A stretch of DNA of 64,000 nt, taken from the NCBI GenBank assembly GCA_020848905.1, contig JADLHG010000059.1:1-64000 (forward strand). The letters are read 5' to 3'. Below are positions 36,582 to 44,596 of the stretch, piece by piece. Under the pieces are notes generated by a model that had not been told where the DNA came from, did not search any database, and was given only the letters and a program-made list of their open reading frames with translations. The DNA is from Deltaproteobacteria bacterium. Its GTDB lineage: Bacteria > Myxococcota_A > Polyangia > GCA-2747355 > JADLHG01. Each line of letters opens with the position of its first letter. The stretch's first letter is position 1. A program made the position numbers and the translations under genes.

Positions 36582-37990
36582 AGGGCACCTCCGCGAGCGA
36601 TCGAAGTAGCGGACAGGGCGGACCGGGCGACCTGGGTCGAGGCGCCCTTCGGGGGCTGGCTGTCGAGGAGCCAGGTCAGCCGCAGCGTGAAGGCCCCACC
36701 CTTGGAGAGGAGCGGCGTGACGAGCGCCTGTCCGCCCGCCAGCAGCATCACGTTCTGCCGCAGCACGAAGTTGAGATAGCCCGAGCCGGCGAAGGACCAG
36801 CGAGTCTGGCTGTCGCCCGCAATGTAGTAGCGGCCCCCCGGTTCGTCGAGGCGGTAGAGGTCCACGTCGGCGATGAGGGAGACGCGCTCGTGCAGCCGCG
36901 TCGCCCCCGCCACGCGGAAGCGCACGAAGCCCCCCTCGTCGGAGCCGACGCGTTCGACCTCGGCCGTCAGGCGGTGCTGCCTCTCGAGCCCGAGCCGCAG
37001 GTTGGCGCGCGTCTCGAGGCGGAGCTCGGTCGCCGACTCGCACTGCTGGCCGACGCCGCCCGTTCCGCGCAAGCAGGCGTCCCCGAAGAGCACCGCGCCC
37101 GCCTCGGTGGTCCAGTCGAGGCGCCGCGTGATGGCCCAGTAGAGCTCGCCGTAAATCTGCTGGTGCACCTCGTTCGAGAAGACGGAGAAGATCGAGGACT
37201 GCGGGATGAAGAGGTTCGGCGCGGTGAAGCGGTAGCCGGCGCCCAGATCGAGGCCGTGCAGGATCTCGACCTTGGCGGCGGCGCGCGCCTCTTTGAGCTG
37301 CGAGGTGGAGAGGTCGAGCACCGCGTCCCCGAGGAGCTCGAGGCGCTCGATGGGATAGATCGACCCATCCCAGCCCAGGTCGTGGAAGGCCATGCGGCCG
37401 TGCAGCCGCTCCTGCCGGTACGAGACGCCGAGAACGCCGAAGCGCCCCATGCGGTAGGCCAGGCGGCCCCCCGCCACCCAGTTGTAGCCGTATTCCAGGT
37501 CGTCGCTGGCGATGGGCCAGCTCTGCCGGATGAAGCGCGTACCCGTGGGCATCCCACCGAAGAGCGAGAAGTCGAGCCGGAAGGGACTGCGGTAGCTGAC
37601 CGAGAGGCCGTCGAACTGCTCGTAGAGCGACGGACCGAGGCTGGTGAACTGCCGCCCGAGCTGAAGCTCGAGCCCGCGCGCGCGACTCTTCTCGGGAGCC
37701 TCGTAGCGCAGGAGCAGCACGTTCACGTCGCCGGTCGCCCGGCCGTCGGGCGGCGTCTTGTCGAGGACCTCGAGCTGGCCCCAGAGCGAGGCCTGGATCG
37801 AGAGCCCCGCCACGCCCAGGTCCGTGGCCGTGAGCCGCACGAGCTCGTAGAACGGCAGGTGCTGCGCCACGTCGTTCTGACCCGGCCGCACGTAGCCGCG
37901 GAAGAAGGTGGTCGAGCTGAAGGTGTAGTCGGCAGCCTGGGCCAGCCCCGAGGAGAGGAGAGCCACGAGCGCGAGGAGCGTGCGAGTCAT
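36578..37990 (-). CDS. outer-membrane beta-barrel porin of the first porin-cytochrome conduit
   Basis: 470 aa. Signal peptide 1-19 (MTRTLLALVALLSSGLAQA). The mature part is dominated by alternating amphipathic strands with aromatic ends (TFFRGYVRPGQNDVAQHL, YGYNWVAGGRLAYRMGRF). No heme motif. The length and context match porins such as MtrB or OmbB that sheath a multiheme cytochrome in the outer membrane. It aligns by eye with the porin at 43199 (FRGYVRPG / LRGFVRPG; ARGLELQLGRQFTSLGPSLYEQ / LRGLELAVGRQFVALGPTVLEQ). ATGA overlaps on both sides. Confidence 0.85.
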   Translation of the reverse strand: MTRTLLALVALLSSGLAQAADYTFSSTTFFRGYVRPGQNDVAQHLPFYELVRLTATDLGVAGLSIQASLWGQLEVLDKTPPDGRATGDVNVLLLRYEAPEKSRARGLELQLGRQFTSLGPSLYEQFDGLSVSYRSPFRLDFSLFGGMPTGTRFIRQSWPIASDDLEYGYNWVAGGRLAYRMGRFGVLGVSYRQERLHGRMAFHDLGWDGSIYPIERLELLGDAVLDLSTSQLKEARAAAKVEILHGLDLGAGYRFTAPNLFIPQSSIFSVFSNEVHQQIYGELYWAITRRLDWTTEAGAVLFGDACLRGTGGVGQQCESATELRLETRANLRLGLERQHRLTAEVERVGSDEGGFVRFRVAGATRLHERVSLIADVDLYRLDEPGGRYYIAGDSQTRWSFAGSGYLNFVLRQNVMLLAGGQALVTPLLSKGGAFTLRLTWLLDSQPPKGASTQVARSALSATSIARGGAL

Positions 37991-39651
37991 GGAGCCACCT
38001 CCACCGTGCCGTTGAGGTGCTTCGTCGGGTCGAGCGAGCCACCCGGCCCCGTGTACGCGGGCGCGTGACAGGTGTCGCAGGTCTTCACCTGCGGGTGCGC
38101 CGCGCCCCTGGCGGTGGTCTTCGGCGGCTGCCCGTGGCAGGCCGTACACGAAAGGCCGCCGGTCAGAGAGCTGGTCCAGGGCCAGTCCTTGCCGCCGTCG
38201 CCCCCGTCGAGGGCATGGCACGCGACGTTGCTACAGGTCCCCTTGGTGCGGTCCCAGGTGGGGTTCGTCGTGACGCCCCGGCTCGCGCCCGTGGCGAGCG
38301 GCCCGAAGGTCACCTCCGCCGGCAGGTCGCTGTCGAGGTGCCCCTTGTCGGTCAGCTTGGTCGGCACCTGGTGGCAGGTGTCGCAGGAGAGGGCCGGGCG
38401 GTAGCGCCCCTGCTTCAAGTGCGTCTCGTGGAGCCCGATGGTGACCTGCTTCGGATCGGTGCTGCCGTGGAGGTCGGGGGCCGGCGCGCCGTTCGACTCC
38501 TTGGTCCCGTGACAGGCGTAGCAGGTCCCCTCGAGGCCCGCCTTGCCGAGGGGGTACTTGCCGTCGCCGTGCATGGTCGGCGACTTGAACCGAAGCCCCA
38601 CCCCCTTGCCCGGCTCGAGGCAGCCCGGCTCGCCCGGCTTGCAGAGCTCGACGCTCTGCGGGTGACAGGTGGTGCAGTCGAGACCTCCGGCCACGGCCGG
38701 CACGGCATGGCAGGGCGAGCAGCGGTTCGTCGGCTTGCTGGCCCAGGTGGGCTTCGGTGTGGGCTTGGAGAAGCCGGCGCCGTGGCACCAGGTGGTGCAG
38801 GTCCCCGTCTCGGCGTCGTAGCTCGCCTTGAGACCCGGCCCGGACGCGCGCTCGCTGAAGCTGACCTCGGCCCGGAAGTCCGACGTCCTGGCCGTCGCGT
38901 CGTCGAAGAGATGTCCGTCGTCGGTGACCTTCTCGGGCACCTTGTGGCAGTCCTTGCACTCGAGCGCCGCGAAGACCGTGGTCTTGAGGTGCGCCGCGTG
39001 CACCCCGGCCCCGCGCTTCTCGGGGTCGAGGTTCCACTTCAGGTCGGCCCACGCGCCCTGCGGCTTCTTGCCGTCGCTATGACAGGTGGAGCAGGAGTCC
39101 ACGCCGTCGGCGTGGCAGGTCGCGCAGGCGCGGCCGGCCTTGCCCCCCTTGTCGTCGGCGCCGTGGCACTTCTGGCACTCGGCGCGGTCCCAGCCCTTCG
39201 CGCGGAGCGCTCCTCCATGAAAGGTGGTGGCCGCGCGGTCCGAGGGATCGAGCCATCCCGCCGGGTGGTACTTGGAGACGAAGTAGGCCGCCCGGTCCTT
39301 CACGACCCAGGTCGTGAGCCGCTCGAGCTCGGCGGCCGTGAGGAGCGCCTTGTGCGTCTCGTCGCTGGCCGGCCCCACCTTGGTGACGAGCAGGCTCGCC
39401 GCGTCGCCCGGTATCACGTTGCGCACGAGCTGATCGGCACCGGGCCCGAGGAGCCCGCGCCAGCTCGATAGATCGTAGCTGCCTTTGGGCGCCGCTCCGC
39501 TGTGGCAGCTCACGCACTTGGCCACGAAGAGAGGCTGAAGGTCAGTGAGGTAGGTCGTGCTGGGTTGGTCTGCGGAGGGTCCCTGGCGGTCTCGCACGGA
39601 ACCGCAGGCTACAAGCCAGACGAGGGGCCCGGTCAGCCACAGTGCTCTCAT
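37987..39651 (-). CDS. outer-membrane 13-heme cytochrome c lipoprotein, first conduit
   Basis: 554 aa. Lipobox LVAC ends an 18-residue signal. The first heme region (LQPLFVAKCVSCH with GSYDLSSWRGLLGPG) resembles cytochrome domains found at the front of large surface cytochromes. Eleven CxxCH, one CTTWCH (CxxxCH) and one CSNVACH (CxxxxCH) make thirteen. CSNVACH followed by CTACH matches the Geobacter-type C4xCH/C2xCH repeat. The ATG at 39651 has GAGGAG. It is the first gene of the six-gene coupled operon and probably the outward-facing terminal of the conduit. Confidence 0.86.
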   Translation of the reverse strand: MRALWLTGPLVWLVACGSVRDRQGPSADQPSTTYLTDLQPLFVAKCVSCHSGAAPKGSYDLSSWRGLLGPGADQLVRNVIPGDAASLLVTKVGPASDETHKALLTAAELERLTTWVVKDRAAYFVSKYHPAGWLDPSDRAATTFHGGALRAKGWDRAECQKCHGADDKGGKAGRACATCHADGVDSCSTCHSDGKKPQGAWADLKWNLDPEKRGAGVHAAHLKTTVFAALECKDCHKVPEKVTDDGHLFDDATARTSDFRAEVSFSERASGPGLKASYDAETGTCTTWCHGAGFSKPTPKPTWASKPTNRCSPCHAVPAVAGGLDCTTCHPQSVELCKPGEPGCLEPGKGVGLRFKSPTMHGDGKYPLGKAGLEGTCYACHGTKESNGAPAPDLHGSTDPKQVTIGLHETHLKQGRYRPALSCDTCHQVPTKLTDKGHLDSDLPAEVTFGPLATGASRGVTTNPTWDRTKGTCSNVACHALDGGDGGKDWPWTSSLTGGLSCTACHGQPPKTTARGAAHPQVKTCDTCHAPAYTGPGGSLDPTKHLNGTVEVAP

Positions 39652-39814
39652 GGGTGATACTCCTCGGCGAGCTCGAAGGCGCGCTGGCACGGAGCGCCCC
39701 TTGGCGTCGGCGCGGCCAGCGGACGAGGTCTTGCGCTCCGATGGGAGAGGAAGGCGAGCGATGGAATGCGAACGCAGCAGCAGACGATCATGGAATCCTT
39801 GAGCGCAGCGTCGA

Positions 39815-39830
39815 AGCAAGATGCGTACCC
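39815..39830 (-). promoter_or_regulatory. candidate sigma-54 promoter of the conduit operon
   Basis: Minus-strand GGGTACGCATCTTGCT has GG-N10-GC and TTGCT; the T of TGG is G, as in the promoter at 915. It ends 163 nt before the ATG at 39651. Confidence 0.42.
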
Positions 39831-39957
39831 GGGACGTCGACGTTCCGTTCGGCGTCGATGCATGTGTAAATCAATGACAAAGCGGGTGTTTCGACTTGGT
39901 AACATGCCTCGCTCGAGCGCGAATTGACGCAGGTGCCTCCCTCACCAGCACGGCCGG

Positions 39958-39974
39958 GGTGTCGAACTGACACC
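39958..39974. promoter_or_regulatory. inverted repeat GGTGTC-GAACT-GACACC
   Basis: Perfect 6-bp arms with a 5-bp spacer, 127 bp upstream of the promoter at 39815-39830. It looks like a diverged form of GGGTC-N5-GACCC. Confidence 0.42.
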
Positions 39975-40150
39975 GTGCCGCAAGGACTCCCGAGCACGTC
40001 GGGGCCACCCTGCGCCGCCGCCTCGCGCACCACCTCGCGCGACCTCACGAACGGTAGCGGGTCTGCCGCACCCGCTGCTGATGCTCGCCAAGCGCCGTCG
40101 TGACCGGCGACAAGGCCCGACGGAACCCACGCGGGGCAGCATGCAGCGCC

Positions 40151-41026
40151 ATGCCTTCCGACCCGCACGCCGTCGGCTCCCACGACCGTCCCATCGCGAG
40201 CTTCGATCTCACGGGCGCGTGCACGCAGCAATGCCGTCACTGCTACTTCTCCGCGCTGAGTCCTTCTCAGATAAACAGGCGCCTCGCGCGGCGGAAGTTC
40301 CTCTCGCGGCTCCGGCGACTCATCGCACGCCACGGGACGCATACGGCGCTCTGGGCCGGCGGGGAGCCGATGCTCCGCCTCGGTCTCTTGCGGGCGGTGC
40401 TGCCGCTCTTCGCACGCAACGCGATCTCCACCTCCGGCATGCACCCCATTCCCACCGACCTGGGCGCCGGCCTGCTCGTCTCGCTCGACGGTCTCTCGTC
40501 GGAGCACGACCTCCTGCGCGGCAGCGGGGCCTTCGGGAACGTGCGGCGCCACCTCGCCGCGCTGTCGTCGCAGCGCTACACGATCTCCACCACCCTCACG
40601 CTCCCTACGCTCTGCTCGATCGAGCTGCTCCCCCGGCTCATCGAGGCCACGCGCGCGCAAGGGGCGCTCGTCGGCTTCTACGTCGGGCGCGCCTCGAGTC
40701 CGTTCGCCATCCCCGCCGACCTGCGCAGCCGCGCCGTCGATCGCCTTCACGCCGTCTCCGAACGCTACGCCGGGGCCATTCTCAACAGCGAGCTCGGCCT
40801 CGAGCTCCTGCGACCGAGCCACGCCAAGGAGCTCTCGGCCCACTGCCTCTACCGCCGGACGGCGGTGGCCTTCGATCCGCTGCTCGAGCAGCGGCTTCCC
40901 TGCGTCTTCGGGAGCCAGGCCAACTGCGGCGCCTGCGGCTCGCCTCTCGTCGCGGAGCAGCGGGCGAAGGAGCTCGGCAGCGTCGCGAGCGAGCGCGTGG
41001 TGAACGCGCTGTTTGAGGCGGGGTAG
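40151..41026 (+). CDS. radical SAM protein with C-terminal Cys cluster
   Basis: 291 aa from the ATG at 40151 (GTG at 40100 is possible; neither has a good ribosome site). The radical SAM signature CTQQCRHC (CxxxCxxC) is at about 24-31, preceded by the strand IASFDLTGA, and the GGEP motif is in WAGGEPMLR. At the C-terminus CVFGSQANCGACG may bind an extra Fe-S cluster, as in SPASM/twitch proteins. No small peptide substrate gene is visible nearby. Function unknown; its position between two multiheme operons may point to heme or cytochrome modification, but that is speculation. Confidence 0.75.
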   Translation: MPSDPHAVGSHDRPIASFDLTGACTQQCRHCYFSALSPSQINRRLARRKFLSRLRRLIARHGTHTALWAGGEPMLRLGLLRAVLPLFARNAISTSGMHPIPTDLGAGLLVSLDGLSSEHDLLRGSGAFGNVRRHLAALSSQRYTISTTLTLPTLCSIELLPRLIEATRAQGALVGFYVGRASSPFAIPADLRSRAVDRLHAVSERYAGAILNSELGLELLRPSHAKELSAHCLYRRTAVAFDPLLEQRLPCVFGSQANCGACGSPLVAEQRAKELGSVASERVVNALFEAG

Positions 41027-41240
41027 GGGTAGGAGTCGTTGCGTTCCTAGTCGCAGTCGTAACCAACACCAAGAAGCTGGGCGAGAGGACGCGGGCGAGA
41101 GCGCGGGCGGCGGTGGGCGCACGCGGGCGGTCGGGTGGATCGGGGCGCGGAGGAGGCGCGGTGTCGTGTGTCGGGGGATTGCGCGCGGGGGCTTTTGTGT
41201 TCCAGCAAGGACATCGCTTCGTGTAGGTGCAAGACCAGGC

Positions 41241-41269
41241 TTGACGTCAGACCAGCGATTTGCTAGTAT
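41241..41269 (+). promoter_or_regulatory. sigma-70-type promoter of the transposase gene
   Basis: TTGACG (41241-41246), 17-bp spacer, TAGTAT (41264-41269). Unusually AT-rich for the region. It rules out the ATG at 41260 as start, since that lies in the promoter. Confidence 0.65.
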
Positions 41270-41322
41270 TAGCCTTATTCATACTGGCATACAAACGCAA
41301 ATCCTCCTCGGGCGGTGACCGT

Positions 41323-42027
41323 ATGTCGGGCACGCGTCTGCCGGCGGGTTCTGCGAAGCAGCTTCCGTTGCCTATGCGGGAGGCGACCGGGTGGGGCGGG
41401 AAGCGCGAGGGTGCGGGACGGAAGAAGCAGCCGGGGAGCGGGCTCCCGCATCGGGCGCGACCGCTCCTGGCGAGCCGGTTTCCGGTGCACGTCACGATGA
41501 AGGTGGTGGAGGGGCTACCGAACCTGCGGAGCAAGAAGCAGCTCAGGGCGATCGAGAAGGCGTTCGTCGAGTCGGCGGGCCGGTTCGGCCTGAACCTCGC
41601 GCACTACTCGATCCAGAAGAACCACCTGCACCTCGTGACGGAGGCGAAGGACCGGGACGTGCTGATGCGTGGGCTGCGCGCGCTGGCGATCCGCCTCGCG
41701 CACGCGCTGAACCGCACGGTGGGCCGCAGGGGACGGGTCTTTCGGGACCGCTACCACCAGCACATCCTGAAGACGCCGAGCGAGGTGAAGTCGGCGTTGG
41801 CCTACGTTCTTCAAAATTCGCGAAAACACAGCGTCGCGCGTGGCAAGTGGGTCCCGCGGCGCGACCTCGACGCGTGCAGCTCGGCGCGCTATTTCGACGG
41901 CTGGAAGGAGCTCACGCCGGTGCCCCCCGACGGAGATCCGCCGATACGCGAACCGCGGACGTGGCTCCTGAAGACGGGCTGGAAGCTGCGGGGACTGATT
42001 CCTACGAACGCGGTGCCGGGCGGCTGA
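41323..42027 (+). CDS. REP-associated tyrosine transposase-like protein (Y1/HUH)
   Basis: 234 aa. The family core is clear: PVHVTMKVVEGLPNLR, SIQKNHLHLVTEAKD containing the HUH metal-binding pair, GRRGRVFRDRYHQHILKTP and ALAYVLQNSRKH with the candidate nucleophilic tyrosine. A basic Gly-rich N-terminus (GWGGKREGAGRKK) precedes it, also common in this group. Such single-copy proteins act on REP or bacterial hairpin repeats rather than being full insertion sequences. Only short direct repeats follow (42047-42084). It splits the two conduit operons. Confidence 0.85.
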   Translation: MSGTRLPAGSAKQLPLPMREATGWGGKREGAGRKKQPGSGLPHRARPLLASRFPVHVTMKVVEGLPNLRSKKQLRAIEKAFVESAGRFGLNLAHYSIQKNHLHLVTEAKDRDVLMRGLRALAIRLAHALNRTVGRRGRVFRDRYHQHILKTPSEVKSALAYVLQNSRKHSVARGKWVPRRDLDACSSARYFDGWKELTPVPPDGDPPIREPRTWLLKTGWKLRGLIPTNAVPGG

Positions 42028-42046
42028 CCAGCCTTACCTGCCGTCG

Positions 42047-42084
42047 AACGCTCGCGGGTCGGGGCGTCAAACGCTCGCGGGTCG
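42047..42084 (+). repeat. 15-bp direct repeat after the transposase gene
   Basis: AACGCTCGCGGGTCG occurs at 42047-42061 and 42070-42084, 23 bp apart, with CTGCCGTC flanking both sides. Possibly remains of a recognition sequence for the transposase. Confidence 0.45.
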
Positions 42085-42098
42085 CGATGTCTGCCGTC

Positions 42099-43202
42099 TC
42101 AGCGGCAGCCCGCGCCTCCCGTATGGCAGGTGGCGCACATGCTCGTGCTGCGGCACTCGGCGAGCTTGTCCTTCCAGCGCCAGCCGGCGGGGTGGGGATT
42201 GCCGCCCGAGCCGTTCACGCGGTGGCACCCGACGCAGTTGGAATTGGCGCCCTGATCGTGGCAGGAGGCGCAGGCGGCGATGTCCTGGCGCGCCTTGCGC
42301 CCGTGCGAGTTGGCACCACCGGGGCGCATCCAGCCCTCGGGGTGCACGGAGCGGCTGCGCCCGCCGCGACCCACGTCGGCGCTCGCGGCGAGTCCGTCGA
42401 GCGCGTGACACGAACGGCACTGCTTCTGCCCGTGGCACTTCATGCAGGTCCCGGGGGTCGCGCGCGCCTCGATGGCGTGGCGGCCGAGGAAATCGCCGCG
42501 ATGAATGAAGCCGCGGTCCACCTCCTCGGGAAAGCGGACGGCCGCCGTCGCAAAGTTGGTCTGCGCGTGGCAGTCGGAGCAGAAGGTCTGGTCGTGGCAC
42601 TGCACGCAGACGGCCACCTTCTGCCGGGCCTGGGTGCCGTGGTCCTTCGCGAAGCCCGGTCCGTGGCGGATCCCGGCGAGGGCCCGCAGCCGCTGCTGCT
42701 GCAGGTTCTCGTGGCACCCAGCGCACTGAAGCTTGGCCAGCGCATCGCCGTGGCAGCCCGAGGCCTGACAGGTCGGATGCGCGGGCATCATCGGCCGGCC
42801 GGCTTCCTTCGCGCCCGGGTGGCAGGTAAGGCACTCCACCTTGCCGTGCGCTGCGTGCGGGAAGCGCAGCGCGCGATCGGGACGCGCGAAGCGGACCCCT
42901 TCCTTCGCCCCCCGGTGGCACTTGTCGCAGCGCTTGGCGAGCTCCTCCTCGTGGCAGTCGGCGCAGGCCTTCTTCCCCGGCACGAACTTGCCCTTGGGGC
43001 TCGCGGAGGTCTTCTCGATCCCTTGGTGGCAGTCGCCGCAGTCGGCCTCGGCGGCGTGCTGGCGGTGATCGAAGATCAGGGTCCCCGGAGCGGGTCGGCC
43101 GCGCGAGGGAGAGCAGCCGGAGCTCCCGACGAGGGCGAGAAACGCGAGGACGGGCGCGAGCTGCGCGAGGGTGCGCGTGAGCTGCGTGGTCGATCGTGTC
43201 AC
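42099..43202 (-). CDS. 13-heme cytochrome c lipoprotein of the second conduit
   Basis: 367 aa from a GTG with GGAGGG, overlapping the porin stop. Lipobox VGSSGC. Twelve CxxCH plus one CQASGCH (CxxxxCH) make thirteen motifs. It is a clear paralogue of the protein at 35475: the same order of motifs, the shared stretch FIHRGDFLGRHAIEAR, and the same end (MCATCHTGGAGC vs MCATCHAGGTGC). Last gene of the second conduit; no Fe-S/NrfD genes follow, so it must draw on the inner-membrane module of the first operon or another source. Confidence 0.88.
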   Translation of the reverse strand: MTRSTTQLTRTLAQLAPVLAFLALVGSSGCSPSRGRPAPGTLIFDHRQHAAEADCGDCHQGIEKTSASPKGKFVPGKKACADCHEEELAKRCDKCHRGAKEGVRFARPDRALRFPHAAHGKVECLTCHPGAKEAGRPMMPAHPTCQASGCHGDALAKLQCAGCHENLQQQRLRALAGIRHGPGFAKDHGTQARQKVAVCVQCHDQTFCSDCHAQTNFATAAVRFPEEVDRGFIHRGDFLGRHAIEARATPGTCMKCHGQKQCRSCHALDGLAASADVGRGGRSRSVHPEGWMRPGGANSHGRKARQDIAACASCHDQGANSNCVGCHRVNGSGGNPHPAGWRWKDKLAECRSTSMCATCHTGGAGCR

Positions 43203-44596
43203 CGGAGATACCCTCCCCGCTGGACCCGCACCGCACCGCTCGGCGAGGGGACGCCGAAGTCCCAGCTCAGTCGCACGAGCAGCGTGGAGGCCTCGCGCAT
43301 CAGGGTGGTGGTGCCGACCGAGCCTCCGGCCAGGAGGCGGAGCTGCTCGCTCAGCGCCGCCTCGAGGTAGGCCGCACCGGTGAGCGAGGTCCGCACCTCG
43401 CGCGCGAGCTCGTCGAGCACGTAGAAGTCCACGTCCAGGGTCAGTCGCAGCCGCTCCCGCCAGAACGGAAACGGATACGTCGTGGCGAGGCGCACGCGAT
43501 TCACCGCGTTGTCAGGCGCCTCGATCCGCTCGGCCTCGAGGACGGCCCGCCCGCGGGCGTCGGCTCCGTAGCGCACGGTCCCGCGAACGCTCACCCGGTT
43601 CGCTCCCGGGCGCTCGCCCTGCGCCTCCGCCATGCCGTCGCCGTAGAAGCGGCGGCCGTACCCCGCCTCGACCGAGACGCGCCGACTCACCTGCCAGAGC
43701 GCGTCGGCCCTGAGCTCGTGGAAGGTCGTCTCGGCGAAGACGGCGAAGATCGACGAGCGCGGCACGAAGAGGTCGGGGGTGTGCATCTGGAAGCCGACGT
43801 CCAGCGTGACCTCCTTCGGCAGATAGAAAGTGGCCGACGCACGCGCGTGCTTGAGGCGCAGTGCGACGAGGCTCAGGGTGGTCGTGCCGGAGAGATCCAG
43901 CCACGAGGTGGGCTGGTAGCTCGCGTCGAAGCCCCAGTCCTGATCGGCCAGCCGGCCTCGGTAGCGCCGGTGCACGAAGGAGCTGCCGAGCGCGAGCTTC
44001 CCGAGCGAGAGATAGCCGACGCGCGCGCCGGCGAGCCAGTTGTAGCCGTAGCCGTAACGATCCTCATCGATGGGCCAGCTCTGCGAGAGCACGCGGACGC
44101 CGCTCGGCACGCCGCCGAAGAGGCCGAGCTGAAAGCCCGAGCGGTGCGTGTACTGCAGCTTTCCCCCGTCGAGCTGCTCGAGGACCGTGGGCCCGAGCGC
44201 GACGAACTGCCGACCGACGGCGAGCTCGAGCCCGCGTAGCGCCTTGAAGCGCCCCGTCTCGGGCGCGCGGTAGGCGAGGTAGATGCTGGCCAGGTCTCCC
44301 GTCAGCCGGTAGCGGTTTTGCAGCTCGAGCAGGTCCACCGCCCCCCAGAAGCTGGTGTGCAGCGAGAGCCCCTCGGGGCCGAGTCTGTCCGCGTGCAGCT
44401 CGATGGCCTCGGTGAAGGGCAGGTAGGTGAGGGTCTCGTCGGCGCCGGGCCGCACGAAGCCGCGCAGGTAGGTCGTCGAGCGGCCCCACAGGGCCTGCGC
44501 CTCAACACGGCGCGCGAGACCGAGAGGGCCGAGGCCGCCGACGAGCGCGCTGAGCGCGGCCAGCACGACGAGAGCGCGGGGACGCGAGCGGCTCAT
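43199..44596 (-). CDS. outer-membrane porin of the second porin-cytochrome conduit
   Basis: 465 aa with an N-terminal signal (about 1-33, ending VEA). Amphipathic beta-strands throughout, ending without a canonical aromatic C-terminus. Paralogue of the porin at 36578 with matching segments throughout (SWPIDEDRYGYGYNWLAGAR vs SWPIASDDLEYGYNWVAGGR). It overlaps both neighbours by 4 nt, giving fixed cytochrome-porin-cytochrome order. Confidence 0.85.
   Translation of the reverse strand: MSRSRPRALVVLAALSALVGGLGPLGLARRVEAQALWGRSTTYLRGFVRPGADETLTYLPFTEAIELHADRLGPEGLSLHTSFWGAVDLLELQNRYRLTGDLASIYLAYRAPETGRFKALRGLELAVGRQFVALGPTVLEQLDGGKLQYTHRSGFQLGLFGGVPSGVRVLSQSWPIDEDRYGYGYNWLAGARVGYLSLGKLALGSSFVHRRYRGRLADQDWGFDASYQPTSWLDLSGTTTLSLVALRLKHARASATFYLPKEVTLDVGFQMHTPDLFVPRSSIFAVFAETTFHELRADALWQVSRRVSVEAGYGRRFYGDGMAEAQGERPGANRVSVRGTVRYGADARGRAVLEAERIEAPDNAVNRVRLATTYPFPFWRERLRLTLDVDFYVLDELAREVRTSLTGAAYLEAALSEQLRLLAGGSVGTTTLMREASTLLVRLSWDFGVPSPSGAVRVQRGGYLR

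Larger units (their letters stand above)
39652..40150. other. 499-bp divergent region upstream of the first conduit operon
   Basis: No credible gene. It contains a sigma-54-like promoter on minus (39815-39830), an inverted repeat GGTGTC-N5-GACACC (39958-39974) and a long leader before the first cytochrome gene. Promoter for the plus-strand radical SAM gene not recognised. Confidence 0.45.

Noticed and set aside
41323-42027. Complete insertion sequence around the transposase
   Set aside because: No terminal inverted repeats, no target duplication and no second element gene. It fits the domesticated REP-associated type better.
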